From assembly GCA_024235935.1 (NCBI GenBank), contig JACKLL010000017.1:1-64000 (forward strand): a DNA stretch of 64,000 nucleotides. The letters run 5' to 3'. The stretch is from Rhodoferax sp. GTDB taxonomy: Bacteria > Pseudomonadota > Gammaproteobacteria > Burkholderiales > Burkholderiaceae_C. Each line of letters opens with the position of its first letter. Position 1 is the first letter of the stretch. Below the pieces are notes generated by a model. The model was not told the DNA's origin. It ran no database searches and was given only the letters and a program-made list of their open reading frames with translations. The translations under genes were made by a program, and so were the position numbers. Below, piece after piece: positions 17,064-26,349 of the stretch.

Positions 17064-20000
17064 ATGCCCACCCATCCCGCGCGGCCGGATCCTGGCAATG
17101 CCGCAGACACCGGCGACCCGACCGCCCCACCCCTGTCCGACGACTGGCAGTCGCTGCTTGCACAGGAGCGGCTGGCCATCGCACAGCGCCGCCGCCACGT
17201 ACAGCAGGGTGCCGCTGGCGACACCGGCAACACTGCGACTGCATCCCTGCCCCGCGTCGGACTGGCCCTGTCCGGAGGCGGAGTCCGCAGCGCGACCTTC
17301 GCGCTCGGACTGATGCGCGGCCTGGCGCAGCACCGCACCGCAGCCCCAGCGGCCACGGCCGATAGCCCGCCCGAAGCCGAGGCTCCGGATGCAGGGCTGA
17401 TCCGCGAGGGCCTGCTGGGGCGACTGGACTATCTGTCGACCGTCTCGGGGGGCGGGTATATCGGCGCGATGTATGGCCGCCTGGTCGCCACCTATGGCGG
17501 GCAACGGGCGCAGCAACTGATGGCGAGCGGCCAGTCCCCTGTCCTGGGCTGGCTGCGCCGCAATGGCCGCTACCTGACGCCGGGCGGTGCGCGCGACTCC
17601 GGCATGGCCATGGTCACCTACCTGCGGGCCTGGATGGCGATCCACGCCGAGTTCATGTTCGCCTGCATCCTTCTCGGCCTGGTGGTCATCCTGCCGCACC
17701 TGTGGCAGCACAGCCTGCAGGTGCTTGACGCCAATGCATGGGAACCCTGGTACACCGCCTGGTGGGCCATGGCCATCGCTTTCTGGACGGCGTTGGCTCC
17801 AGGCCTGATCGCCGGCTACTGGGCCGCCCGCGACGGCCCGGACCCGACCCGCACGGCCACCCGGCTGGGCTGGCGCGATGCATCCTTCGTGCTGATCATT
17901 GCCGCTGGCGCCTTTGCGCTGCTGCGCAGCCTGTATGCGAACCAGGTTCTCGATCCTGTGCACAACAGCCTGACCTGGCCGGGTGCGGGTGCATTGGCAC
18001 TGGGGTCGGTGGTGATCGGGCAGGTCGCCACCATGGTCTGGCTGGTCATCGACCGCACGCCCCATGCACTGAAGGTCGCGCGTGTGCGCAACCTGCTCAC
18101 CCGCAATCTGCGCGCGGTGATGCTGATCACCCTGGCACTGATCGGCATCGGCATCCTGGACCGGTTGAGCTGGTGGATCCTGGCCGAATTCCAGACCGGC
18201 AATGCCTGGTTGTGGCGTGGCGTCGGCGTCGGCAGCGTGGTGCTGGTGATCCTGCGTGCGCTGGTGCAGCCGCTGCAGAAGATTGCCGCCGAGAGCGCGA
18301 ACCGTGCGCGCGAATGGCTGCCGCTGCTGCTTGAGGCCGGCAGCATGTTCGGCATGCTGGTGCTGGTACTGGTCTGGCTGGTGTTGCTGCAGTGGTTCGT
18401 GTTTGCACCCGACACCTTCGACGCGCTGCGTGCGGTGCCGGCCTGGATGCGCGCCAGCCTGCTGGCAGCCGCCTGGCTGGCCTGGACCGTGCTGTCGGCC
18501 GGCAATGTGCAGATGGCCAACACCTCCTCGCTGCACAGCTTCTACCGCGCGCGCTTGACGCGCGCCTACCTGGCCGTAGGCAACCGCAAACGCGATCTGG
18601 CCGACCAGAACGGTGTCCGCTCCGACGTGACACGGGTCGTCGACGGCGACGACACCAGTCTTTGGCACTACCGCCCGGATCGCCAGGGCGGCCCGATCCA
18701 CCTGGTCAACACCTGCCTGAACCAGACCCGCGACGACAAGAGCGGCCTGTACAACGCCGACCGCAAGGGCACCGCGGTCACGGCCAGCTGGCGCGGCTTC
18801 GAGATCGGCCCGCACGATTTCATCGCGATGCAGGAGTGCCATGACGTCGGCACGCTCGGCCGCTGGGTCGCGGTGTCCGGTGCCGCGGCCTCTCCCGGCG
18901 CCGGCTCCTACACCTCGCGCGGGCTGGCCCTGCTGCTGTATTTCATGGGCGTGCGCCTGGGCCACTGGATGCGCGCGCCGCAGCAGAAGGTGCAATTGCG
19001 CTGGCTCAGCGCCCTGTCCTGGCGGCTGATCCCCAAGCCGATGATGCTCACCAGCGAGGCGTCGGCCACCTTCTACGGTGTCGAGCGCCCCTGGTGGTAT
19101 CTGTCAGACGGCGGACATTTCGAGAACACCGGTGTCTACGCCCTGCTCAAGCGCGAGCTGGACTTCATCATCTTGTCCGATTCCGGTGCCGACGGGCGTT
19201 TCGAATTCGCCGATCTGGAGAATCTGGTGCGCAAGGCACGCATCGACTTCGGTGCCGAGATCGACTTCTACACCCGCAGCGAGGCGGCCGAGCTGTTCCC
19301 CGTCGACAGCTGCGAGCTGACCGTGCTGTCGCCCGAAGACATGGGCAATGTGCATTCCAGCCGGGGCGTACTGCTGGCGCGCATCCGCTACCGCGAACGG
19401 CCGGGACCGGCGGCGGCCGACGGCAGACCGGGGCCGATGGTGCGCCCCGAGGGTACGCTGCTGGTGGTCAAGCCCAACCTGCATGACGCCCTGGACCTGG
19501 ACCTGCTGTCCTACGCGCGCAAGCACCCCAGCTTTCCGCACGAGTCCACCAGCGACCAGTCGTTCGACGAGGCCCAGTGGGAAAGCTACCACCGGCTGGG
19601 CGAGGACTTCGGCCGTGCCATGTGCCCGGCCTGGCTGGCCCGCCTGCCCGGCTGGCACCAGCCCGCACAGCATGCCCTGCGGGTCTCGGCGCGGCTGGGG
19701 CCGGCGGCCCGCGAGGCCGAGACCCAGCGCAATGAGCCGCTGTGGCGGCGCAATGTGCGTGCCGCCGCGATCGGCACCACGCTGGGCGTGGGTGCATCGG
19801 GCACCTTGCTGCTGTCGCTGTGGCAGATGCAGGACCAGTTCCAGCGCAACCGGGCCGACCAGCAGGCCGAGGCTCGCCAGCTGTTCACCGAAGTCTCCAA
19901 GGGGCTGCAATCCTTCGACGGCACTTGTCCCGAGGTGCCCGAGCACGTGGTCACGCAGGCGGCCATGCTGCTGGACCTGCGCAACAGCCCGTCGATGCGC

Positions 20001-20903
20001 CCGCTGGAACAGGCCGGGCTCGAACGACTGGCCAGCCGCATCACCGAGGAGTGCGCACGTGCACCCGCCGCCAGTGCGCAGTGCGGCGCGAATTTCCGGC
20101 GCGTGCAGAGCAGCCTGTGCACGCTGGTGCGCAAACCCCCGACACAGGACACAGCCCTGAACTACTGGCATCCGGGTGCGTCGCCGCAGGAGCAGATGGT
20201 CGACGGACAGGCGGTCTGGCTTGCGGCGACCAGCCGCTTCCCAATGCTCGCCGCGTTGATGGCTGCGGGCGCCGATCACTCGACCCCGCAGGTGTCGGCG
20301 TCGGCGGGCCCCGCGGCCGATGCCGACGCCGGCATGGCAGCTGCGCCGGCCCCCACGACCGTCGATGGGGCTGGGACGGCGGTCCTGGGTGGAGTGATCG
20401 CCCCGCCCGAGTCGGCAGGCGAGGCCATACCGGCACCGGGTACGCCCTATGGCGCGGCGCCCCCCCTCCCGACGCCCTTCACATCGGCCGCATTGCAGGC
20501 ATGCGCTCGCAGCGATTCAGGCAGCACACTGTATATCCACATCTACAGCGAAAGCACGCGCATGGCCGCGACCGCACTGCGCCAGCGACTGCAACCGGAA
20601 GATGGCGCGCCCTTGCTGGTGGCACCGATCGAGAACGTGGTGCGCAATGCCGAGCTGCGCCAGCAACGCCCGCCGGTGCCATGGCCGAACCCGACCCTAG
20701 TGCTGCACGACCCGTCCAGCCGCGACTGCGCCCTGGCCATTGCGTCCGCCGTCGGGGCACCCTGGACCGGCGTGGACGGCAGCAGTTCCCGGGTCCGTCT
20801 GCGCGGTCTGCCGGCGTCGCTGCAGGCACGCCCCGGTGTACTGGAGCTATGGCTGCCGCCGGTGGAGCCATCCGGCAATGCCGTCCCAGCGCCCAGGCGC
20901 TGA
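17064..20903 (+). CDS. Giant patatin-like phospholipase with membrane insertion
   Basis: The 1279-residue product has patatin (PNPLA) catalytic motifs set unusually far apart. The oxyanion loop LSGGGVRSATF is at residues 69-79, the probable nucleophile Ser128 lies in STVSGGGYIGAMYG, and the catalytic Asp682 is in SDGGHFENTG. Between them lies a long insertion with several hydrophobic helices (about residues 195-490). After the Asp motif comes a large C-terminal part with one more helix (about 893-915, GTTLGVGASGTLLLSLW), an alanine- and proline-rich region and an ending segment that contains a paired-repeat-like fold. The ribosome site CGGAGGACGCACC supports the start at 17064; an open frame 23 codons longer exists. 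It likely hydrolyses membrane lipids, but the substrate and the role of the insertion are unknown. Confidence 0.8.
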   Translation: MPTHPARPDPGNAADTGDPTAPPLSDDWQSLLAQERLAIAQRRRHVQQGAAGDTGNTATASLPRVGLALSGGGVRSATFALGLMRGLAQHRTAAPAATADSPPEAEAPDAGLIREGLLGRLDYLSTVSGGGYIGAMYGRLVATYGGQRAQQLMASGQSPVLGWLRRNGRYLTPGGARDSGMAMVTYLRAWMAIHAEFMFACILLGLVVILPHLWQHSLQVLDANAWEPWYTAWWAMAIAFWTALAPGLIAGYWAARDGPDPTRTATRLGWRDASFVLIIAAGAFALLRSLYANQVLDPVHNSLTWPGAGALALGSVVIGQVATMVWLVIDRTPHALKVARVRNLLTRNLRAVMLITLALIGIGILDRLSWWILAEFQTGNAWLWRGVGVGSVVLVILRALVQPLQKIAAESANRAREWLPLLLEAGSMFGMLVLVLVWLVLLQWFVFAPDTFDALRAVPAWMRASLLAAAWLAWTVLSAGNVQMANTSSLHSFYRARLTRAYLAVGNRKRDLADQNGVRSDVTRVVDGDDTSLWHYRPDRQGGPIHLVNTCLNQTRDDKSGLYNADRKGTAVTASWRGFEIGPHDFIAMQECHDVGTLGRWVAVSGAAASPGAGSYTSRGLALLLYFMGVRLGHWMRAPQQKVQLRWLSALSWRLIPKPMMLTSEASATFYGVERPWWYLSDGGHFENTGVYALLKRELDFIILSDSGADGRFEFADLENLVRKARIDFGAEIDFYTRSEAAELFPVDSCELTVLSPEDMGNVHSSRGVLLARIRYRERPGPAAADGRPGPMVRPEGTLLVVKPNLHDALDLDLLSYARKHPSFPHESTSDQSFDEAQWESYHRLGEDFGRAMCPAWLARLPGWHQPAQHALRVSARLGPAAREAETQRNEPLWRRNVRAAAIGTTLGVGASGTLLLSLWQMQDQFQRNRADQQAEARQLFTEVSKGLQSFDGTCPEVPEHVVTQAAMLLDLRNSPSMRPLEQAGLERLASRITEECARAPAASAQCGANFRRVQSSLCTLVRKPPTQDTALNYWHPGASPQEQMVDGQAVWLAATSRFPMLAALMAAGADHSTPQVSASAGPAADADAGMAAAPAPTTVDGAGTAVLGGVIAPPESAGEAIPAPGTPYGAAPPLPTPFTSAALQACARSDSGSTLYIHIYSESTRMAATALRQRLQPEDGAPLLVAPIENVVRNAELRQQRPPVPWPNPTLVLHDPSSRDCALAIASAVGAPWTGVDGSSSRVRLRGLPASLQARPGVLELWLPPVEPSGNAVPAPRR

Positions 20904-20993
20904 ACTGCGGAACGCCTTGCTGTCGTCCCGCACGCAGCGTCGAGTCGAACCGGGGCAGCAGCCGTGCAGCGCACCGTCGGCTTCGCCCTGGGG

Positions 20994-21464
20994 CTACAGC
21001 AACAAGCGCATGAAGACGCTGTTCGGGTCTGCGCGGTAGCTGCCGAACGGCGCGCACGGCACAAAGCCGTGCGCCGCATACAGGGCGCGGGCCGGCGCGA
21101 AGAACGGCATCGCGCCCGTTTCCAGGCTCAGCCGGCGCAGACCCGTGGCACGGGCCTCGGCCAGGATGTGCAACAGCATCTGGCGGCCGACCCCGCGCCC
21201 ACGGTGGCTGACCGCGCTGCGCATGGACTTGAGTTCTCCATGGCTCTCATCCAGCTGCTTGAGTGCACCGCAACCGACCAGTTGTCCGCCGTCCCAGGCG
21301 CTCCAGAAGCGGATGTCGCGCTGGCGCAGGCCTTCCAGGTCCAGCGCATGCTTGCTCTCCGGCGGCGAGACTGCGCGCATGTCACGAATGTGCTCCTCGA
21401 GAAACAACGCGATCCGGGGATCACTCAGGTCATCAAGGCGGATCAGCACCTGCGAGGTGGTCAT
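20994..21464 (-). CDS. GNAT-family N-acetyltransferase
   Basis: This is a 156-residue acetyl-CoA-dependent acetyltransferase. The acetyl-CoA pyrophosphate loop appears as HRGRGVGRQMLLHIL (motif A, Q/RxxGxG/A), preceded by ELKSMRSAVS and followed by LRRLSLETGAMPFFAPARALYAAHGF (motif B region). The overall layout resembles the YsnE/PaiA-like group of small GNAT enzymes. I start it at the ATG at 21464 (MTTSQVL); the open frame further upstream runs into dctM and is a shadow. The acceptor molecule cannot be told. It lies 20 bases after the dctM stop on the same strand, so it may be the last gene of the TRAP operon. Confidence 0.86.
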   Translation of the reverse strand: MTTSQVLIRLDDLSDPRIALFLEEHIRDMRAVSPPESKHALDLEGLRQRDIRFWSAWDGGQLVGCGALKQLDESHGELKSMRSAVSHRGRGVGRQMLLHILAEARATGLRRLSLETGAMPFFAPARALYAAHGFVPCAPFGSYRADPNSVFMRLLL

Positions 21465-21484
21465 GGCAGCGCGTTCTCCCGGCG

Positions 21485-22792
21485 TCAGCCCATCATCTTT
21501 TTCGGCAGCCAGGTGGCCAGCTCCGGGAACACGCACAGCAGCACGATCGCCAGCACCATGCAGCACATGAACGGGAATGCGCCCTTGAGGATGGTGGGCA
21601 GTCGCACATCGGGCGTGATGCCGTTGATGACGAACAGGTTCAGCCCGACCGGTGGCGTGATCAGCCCCAGCTCCATGTTGATGGTCAGGATCACGCCGAA
21701 CCAGATCGGATCGAAGCCCGCGGCCGTGATCACCGGCATCAGGATGGGCGTGGTCATCAGGATGATGGCCGCCGGCGGCAGAAAGCAACCGGCCACCAGC
21801 AGCAGCAGGTTGATCGCGGCCAGCACCAGCCAGCGGTTGACCTGCAGCTCGGCAATCGTCTGCGCTACGGCCTGCGTGACCTGCAGCGAGGACATCATGT
21901 AGCCGAACAGGATCGAGGTGCCGATGATCATCAGCAACATCCCCGACTCGCGCAGGCCGTCGCGCAAAATGGCCCACAGGTCCATCGGACGCCAGACACG
22001 GTAGATGACGATCACCATCACCAGGCACAGCATGGCGCCGACGCCGGCCGCCTCGGAGGGTGTCGCGATGCCGCCATACAGCGCGTAGACCACGCCGATG
22101 ATGACGGCGATGAAGGGCAGCAGCTTGGGCATCAGCTCGAGCTTCTCCTTCATCGAGTAGATGCGATCGCTGTCGATCAGCCTGGTGCCGCGCTTCCAGC
22201 TCAGGAACAGTGCCCAGGCCATGAACAGCCCGGTCAGCAGCAGGCCCGGGATGATGCCGGCGATGAACAGGCGCCCGATCGAGGTCTCGGACGCGATGCC
22301 GTACAGGATCATCGTGATGCTGGGCGGAATCAGGATGCCCAGCGTGCCGCCGGCGGCGATGGCGCCGGTGGCCAGGTCGGCGTCGTAGCCGCGCTTGCGC
22401 ATCTCCGGAATGCCCATTTTTCCGATCGCCGCGCAGGTCGCCGGCGAGGAACCGGTCAAGGCGGAGAACAAGGCACAGGCGCCGATGTTGGAGATCACCA
22501 GCGAGCCTGGCACCCGGTGCAGCCAGCGCGCCAGCGCCTCATACAGATCACTGCCGGCGCGCGAGGATGCGACGGCTGCGCCCATGATGACGAACATCGG
22601 CAGGGACACCAGCGTGAAGTCGGACAGTCCGGCAAAAATCGTCTCGGGTACGAAGTGCACGCTGTTCCAGCCGTCGAAGACCACCATGAACAGCAAGGCC
22701 ACGGCCCCCAGGCCGAACGCGATCGGCAGGCCGGTGGCCAGCAATGCGGTCGTGACGACGAAGATCAGCAGGCCGATAGCCAACGGGCTCAT
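21485..22792 (-). CDS. dctM: TRAP transporter large permease (DctM)
   Basis: The 435-residue product is the main membrane subunit of a tripartite ATP-independent periplasmic transporter. It has about 12 hydrophobic helices and the family motifs ALFSALTGSSPATCAAIG, GGTLGILIPPSITMILYG and GYDADLATGAIAAGG, with the second half repeating the pattern (MELGLITPPVGLNLFVING). It drives uptake of an organic acid using the sodium or proton gradient. The ATG at 22792 overlaps the dctQ stop as ATGA. The gene order dctP-dctQ-dctM is standard. Confidence 0.94.
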   Translation of the reverse strand: MSPLAIGLLIFVVTTALLATGLPIAFGLGAVALLFMVVFDGWNSVHFVPETIFAGLSDFTLVSLPMFVIMGAAVASSRAGSDLYEALARWLHRVPGSLVISNIGACALFSALTGSSPATCAAIGKMGIPEMRKRGYDADLATGAIAAGGTLGILIPPSITMILYGIASETSIGRLFIAGIIPGLLLTGLFMAWALFLSWKRGTRLIDSDRIYSMKEKLELMPKLLPFIAVIIGVVYALYGGIATPSEAAGVGAMLCLVMVIVIYRVWRPMDLWAILRDGLRESGMLLMIIGTSILFGYMMSSLQVTQAVAQTIAELQVNRWLVLAAINLLLLVAGCFLPPAAIILMTTPILMPVITAAGFDPIWFGVILTINMELGLITPPVGLNLFVINGITPDVRLPTILKGAFPFMCCMVLAIVLLCVFPELATWLPKKMMG

Positions 22793-23331
22793 AGAGTGTC
22801 CTCGGCCGAAAGGCCAAAAGGAAGGCTGCGCTGCTGCAGCACCAGCACGATGTCCACGACGAACTGCAGGCACAGCAGGCCCAGCCCGACCGGGACCGAC
22901 AGGTAAGGAATCCAGACCCGCGCCTTCCAGATCGATGGCGTGGTCTGGCCGCTGACCCAGGTCTCATGCCACCAGGGTATGGCCGCATACAGGAAGAAGC
23001 CGCAGAAAGCCAGCGCCACCAGGTGGCCGAGCACGAACAGCACGCGCCGCGCCGGCGTGCGCAGCATCAGCGGCACCACGTCCACCGCAACGTGGCCGCG
23101 CGTGAGCAGGATGTAGGGCGCACCGATGAAGGTGGCCGCCACCAGCGAGAACGTGACGAACTCGGTCTGCCAGATCGACGACTGGCCGAGCACCGCCCGC
23201 ACGAACACCATCTGGCAGATGACCCCGATCGAGAGCAGGATCATCAGCGCCGCGACGACGCCGAAGATCCGCGACAGGCCATGAACAGCCGCCGCCCATG
23301 CGGGCAGCGGCACCGCCTTGTCACTTGACAC
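22789..23331 (-). CDS. dctQ: TRAP transporter small permease (DctQ)
   Basis: This 180-residue protein with four hydrophobic helices is the small membrane subunit of the TRAP transporter. The conserved region TEFVTFSLVAATFIGAPYILLTRGHVAVDVV is the family signature around the second and third helices. Translation starts at a GTG (23331), which overlaps the end of dctP by 11 bases; no ATG near the N terminus is suitable. The stop overlaps the dctM start by four bases. Both overlaps indicate coupled translation of the whole transporter. Confidence 0.92.
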   Translation of the reverse strand: MSSDKAVPLPAWAAAVHGLSRIFGVVAALMILLSIGVICQMVFVRAVLGQSSIWQTEFVTFSLVAATFIGAPYILLTRGHVAVDVVPLMLRTPARRVLFVLGHLVALAFCGFFLYAAIPWWHETWVSGQTTPSIWKARVWIPYLSVPVGLGLLCLQFVVDIVLVLQQRSLPFGLSAEDTL

Positions 23332-24385
23332 TCAGCGCCTTCTCGATCAGTTCCTTGCCACCCGGCACCTTCTCGGCAAATGCCTTGTACGAGGTCTTCT
23401 GCGCCACCGCACGCCAGGCTTCGGCGTCGGCGTCGCTGAGCGTGACCACCTCCACCTTGTTCTTCTTGAAGGTCTCGACCATTTCGTCGTCCAGCTTCTT
23501 GGATTCGGCTTCGAAATAGTCCTCGGCCTTTTGCGAGGCCGCAGTCAGGGCCTTCTTCTGCGCATCGTTGAGCTTGTCCCAGCTCTTCTTGGAGATCAGC
23601 ACCGGCTCGTACATGAACCACAGGGCGTTGTCGCCAGGTGCCGTGACGCACTTGAGTTGCTCGTACAGACGGAAGGACACGAAGCTGCCGGTCGAGGTAT
23701 CGGTGGCCTGGGCCACGCCCTGCTGCAAGGCGTTGTAGACCTCGCTGGACGGAATCGACACGATCGAGGCGCCGGCGCCAGCCCACATCTGCGCAAAGGT
23801 CGAACCGGCCGAGCGCACCTTCAGGCCGGCCGCATCCTCCGGCCGCTTGATGCACTTGTCCTTGGAGCCGAAGGCACCGGCCAGCCAGGCATCGGCAAGC
23901 ACATGGGCCCCACCCTGCTCGATGATGGCCTTGATGTCCTTCATGAAGGCCGAGTCGTTGATGCGCCGCGCATGTGCGTGACCCTTGACCAGGCCCGGCA
24001 TCAGCGTGGCACCGAACTGCGGGTGGAACCCTGACGCATAGTCGAGCGGGAACGAGGTCATGTCGATCTGGCCGGTCATCATGGCCTTCCACTGCTCCTG
24101 CGCCTTGACCAGACTGGAGCCGGGAAACACCTTGATCTCGACGCCGACCTTGGCGGCCGCAACGTCACGCGCAATCATCTGCACCATCTCGTCGCGCACA
24201 TCGCCCTTGCCACCCGGAAACTGGTGCGAAGCCTTGAGGGTGATGGTCTGCGCGACGGCAGCACCGGCCAGACCGAGCGCGAGGACGACGGCGCCGATCG
24301 CCGTGGCGACCGGGTGCCGGCGTGCGGTCGACGAATGCGCGACGCGGTGGTGATGGGACGGGCTTGGGTTACGCGAATGGGTCAT
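23321..24385 (-). CDS. dctP: TRAP transporter substrate-binding protein (DctP)
   Basis: This is the periplasmic receptor (354 residues) of the TRAP system. A long basic N terminus precedes the signal helix AIGAVVLALGLAGAAVAQ; the mature protein then begins TITLKASHQFPGG. Family features include the ligand-contacting region around AAGLKVRSAG (the conserved Arg that pairs with a carboxylate) and IPSSEVYNALQQGVAQATDTS. A good ribosome site, AGGAGACAGAC, precedes the ATG at 24385. The bound compound is probably an organic acid but cannot be read from the sequence; malonate is a possibility only because malonate genes occur 20 kb away, which is weak. Confidence 0.92.
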   Translation of the reverse strand: MTHSRNPSPSHHHRVAHSSTARRHPVATAIGAVVLALGLAGAAVAQTITLKASHQFPGGKGDVRDEMVQMIARDVAAAKVGVEIKVFPGSSLVKAQEQWKAMMTGQIDMTSFPLDYASGFHPQFGATLMPGLVKGHAHARRINDSAFMKDIKAIIEQGGAHVLADAWLAGAFGSKDKCIKRPEDAAGLKVRSAGSTFAQMWAGAGASIVSIPSSEVYNALQQGVAQATDTSTGSFVSFRLYEQLKCVTAPGDNALWFMYEPVLISKKSWDKLNDAQKKALTAASQKAEDYFEAESKKLDDEMVETFKKNKVEVVTLSDADAEAWRAVAQKTSYKAFAEKVPGGKELIEKALSVK

Positions 24386-24586
24386 GTCTGTCTCCTGTGG
24401 GTCAAGGGTTTGCGACGCTGCGCACCTCGACCGGCCGCATCGAACGTGCGATGCCGGCGAGATCGCCCGAGTTTACGGGTGAGGCCTGGGTCGGCCGCTG
24501 CCGCGACCGACTTTGTCATGGGTAATTACCCTGACCTTCCACCCACCGATGCGGGCCGGAATCACCCCGTGTCCGCGCCGGCCGCT

Positions 24587-25117
24587 TCAGCCCGGAACCA
24601 CGCCGCAGGCGACGCGGGCGCCACCGCCGCCCAGCGGCTGCGGATGGTCGGAATGGTTGTCGCCACCCGCATGGAGCATCAACGAGCGTCCCTGCAGGTC
24701 GGCCATCTTGAGACGCGGCGCCAGCACCGGAGCCTGTGCGCCGCCATCCATGGACACATACAGTGGCGGCAGATCCCCCAGATGCCCCGTACCCCAGGGC
24801 TCGCCATGGCGGCCCGTGCCGGCGGGATCGAAGTGACCGCCGGCTGCCAGTGCCGCAACCGCGACACCGTCCTTGATCGCAGCGTCGCAGGACGGCTTCT
24901 CGTGCACGTGAAAGCCATGCAGACCCGGCGCCAGACCGCTGAGTGCCGGCGTGAAGACCAGGCCGTACGGCGACTCCGACACCCGCACCGTGCCCAGCGA
25001 AGCGCCTGCGCCGCTGGCTGTCGCCGCACGGATGTCCACGCTGAGTTCGGCACTGGCGGCCAAACCGGCCGCCCCCCACAAACCCAGGACCAGCAATGGG
25101 ATGGCATACGTTCGCAT
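24587..25117 (-). CDS. sodC: Periplasmic Cu/Zn superoxide dismutase
   Basis: This encodes a 176-residue precursor with a signal peptide (MRTYAIPLLVLGLWGAAGLAASA). Copper and zinc ligands are present in GFHVHEKPSC, GGHFDPAGTGRHGEPWGTGHLGD and GGDNHSDHP. The disulfide pair is Cys in KPSC and Cys in RVACGVV. The enzyme removes superoxide in the periplasm. The ribosome site AAGGAGTCTCC precedes the ATG at 25117. It follows the cyclase-FHA gene by 67 bases on the same strand, so the two may be cotranscribed, which is a link worth noting because that cyclase belongs to a haem-based signalling island. The mature domain is of normal length for the family. Confidence 0.95.
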   Translation of the reverse strand: MRTYAIPLLVLGLWGAAGLAASAELSVDIRAATASGAGASLGTVRVSESPYGLVFTPALSGLAPGLHGFHVHEKPSCDAAIKDGVAVAALAAGGHFDPAGTGRHGEPWGTGHLGDLPPLYVSMDGGAQAPVLAPRLKMADLQGRSLMLHAGGDNHSDHPQPLGGGGARVACGVVPG

Positions 25118-25184
25118 GGAGACTCCTTGTCGGTTGAAATTCAAAACCTTCCTGCTACCGCGCGCCGCAGGTCCTGTCCTGCGC

Positions 25185-26156
25185 TCAAACCAGCCGGGTC
25201 GCGGCCGAGTCGTCGGGGATCACCCGCTGCGGCGAAACCAGTACCAGGGTCAACACCCGCGCCACCCGGATCGTGGCGCCTGGCCGCACCGCGACCTCGA
25301 CACCCTTGCTCACCAGCACACCGTCGACTTCGGTCACGCCGTCGGACACGGTGCGCAGGCGGTAGCCATCGGCAAACCGGCGCAATTCGAAATGCCAGCG
25401 GCTGATCTGACGCGCGTGCGCCGGGTCGGATGGCGCCAGCACCACATCGTTCGCACTGGTGCCCTCGTGCTCGCGCAGCCGGCCAAAGCTGACGATGTCC
25501 TGCGCCGGCAGTTCGAACTCTTCCTGCGTCTCCTCGAACCGGACCCGGGTCGGAAACACGGTCTGGTCCCGCCACTCGAAGGCCAGCAATTCGACCTGGC
25601 GGCCGACGCCCTTGAGGTCGACGGGCTCCAGCGCCCGGCATTTCATCCGGTGCACCGGCGACAGTTCCTGGAACACATCGCGGGTCAGGCGCATCTCGCC
25701 GGGCCTGGCGGCGGATGCCACGCGGGCGCACAGGTTCACCGCATCGCCACTGACCACATCGCCGTCGGCCAGCACCGGGCCGTGGTGCACGCCGATGCGC
25801 ACCTGCAGCTGGTGGTCGCGGGCCCGGGCGGCGTTTTCCCGCGAGATGGCCGTCTCGAAAGCAATCAGTGCCGCGATGGCCGCATCGGCACTGGGAAACG
25901 CCAGAAAGGCGCCGTCGCCAGCGGTATCGATGATCCGGCCTCCCTCGGCCGCCAGGCTTTCATGCAGCAAGTCCAGATGCAGCTGCTGCAACTGCCGCCC
26001 GGCGGCGTCACCGAACCGTGCGAAATAAGGCGTGGAGGCGACGATGTCGGAAAACGCCATCGTCATGGGCCGCTCGAAGCGGCGCGTCAGCTCCTGTTGC
26101 AGCATGTTTTGCAGCCGAATGATGTCGACCATGCCGAGTTTGGAGAGATCTATCAT
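25185..26156 (-). CDS. Class III nucleotide cyclase with C-terminal FHA domain
   Basis: The 323-residue soluble product has two domains. Residues 30-165 form a class III cyclase: metal ligands Asp37 (MAFSDIVAST) and Asp81 (DTAGDGAFLAF), and the catalytic Asn141 and Arg145 in GDAVNLCARVASAARPGE. Residues about 215-309 form a forkhead-associated (FHA) domain, with Gly225-Arg226, the Ser252-Arg-x-His255 phosphothreonine-binding motif (ISRWHFEL) and DGV in place of the usual NG. FHA domains bind phosphothreonine peptides. The gene is divergent from a haem sensor and a Ser/Thr kinase, so phosphorylation by that kinase may recruit or control the cyclase; this is inference. The start at 26156 is likely; an ATG at 26168 is an alternative. 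Confidence 0.84.
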   Translation of the reverse strand: MIDLSKLGMVDIIRLQNMLQQELTRRFERPMTMAFSDIVASTPYFARFGDAAGRQLQQLHLDLLHESLAAEGGRIIDTAGDGAFLAFPSADAAIAALIAFETAISRENAARARDHQLQVRIGVHHGPVLADGDVVSGDAVNLCARVASAARPGEMRLTRDVFQELSPVHRMKCRALEPVDLKGVGRQVELLAFEWRDQTVFPTRVRFEETQEEFELPAQDIVSFGRLREHEGTSANDVVLAPSDPAHARQISRWHFELRRFADGYRLRTVSDGVTEVDGVLVSKGVEVAVRPGATIRVARVLTLVLVSPQRVIPDDSAATRLV

Positions 26157-26349
26157 GCCCGCCACCATACCCGACGCCGCGTCGGCGTACAAGCAGCCCC
26201 TTCGACCACCACGGCTTGCCGGGAGAACGGGCGCGCCACGACCGGCCCGGGCCGTAGCGCAGCAGGTGCACGCGTATACTTTCACGGGCTGTCGCAAGCG
26301 GGTGCCTGTTCGCCATCCGTCGACCAATGTCACCCAGGAAGGCTGGACC

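Noticed and set aside
21485..24385. The TRAP transporter as a malonate carrier
   Set aside because: The malonate genes are 20 kb away and the receptor sequence gives no direct sign of substrate.
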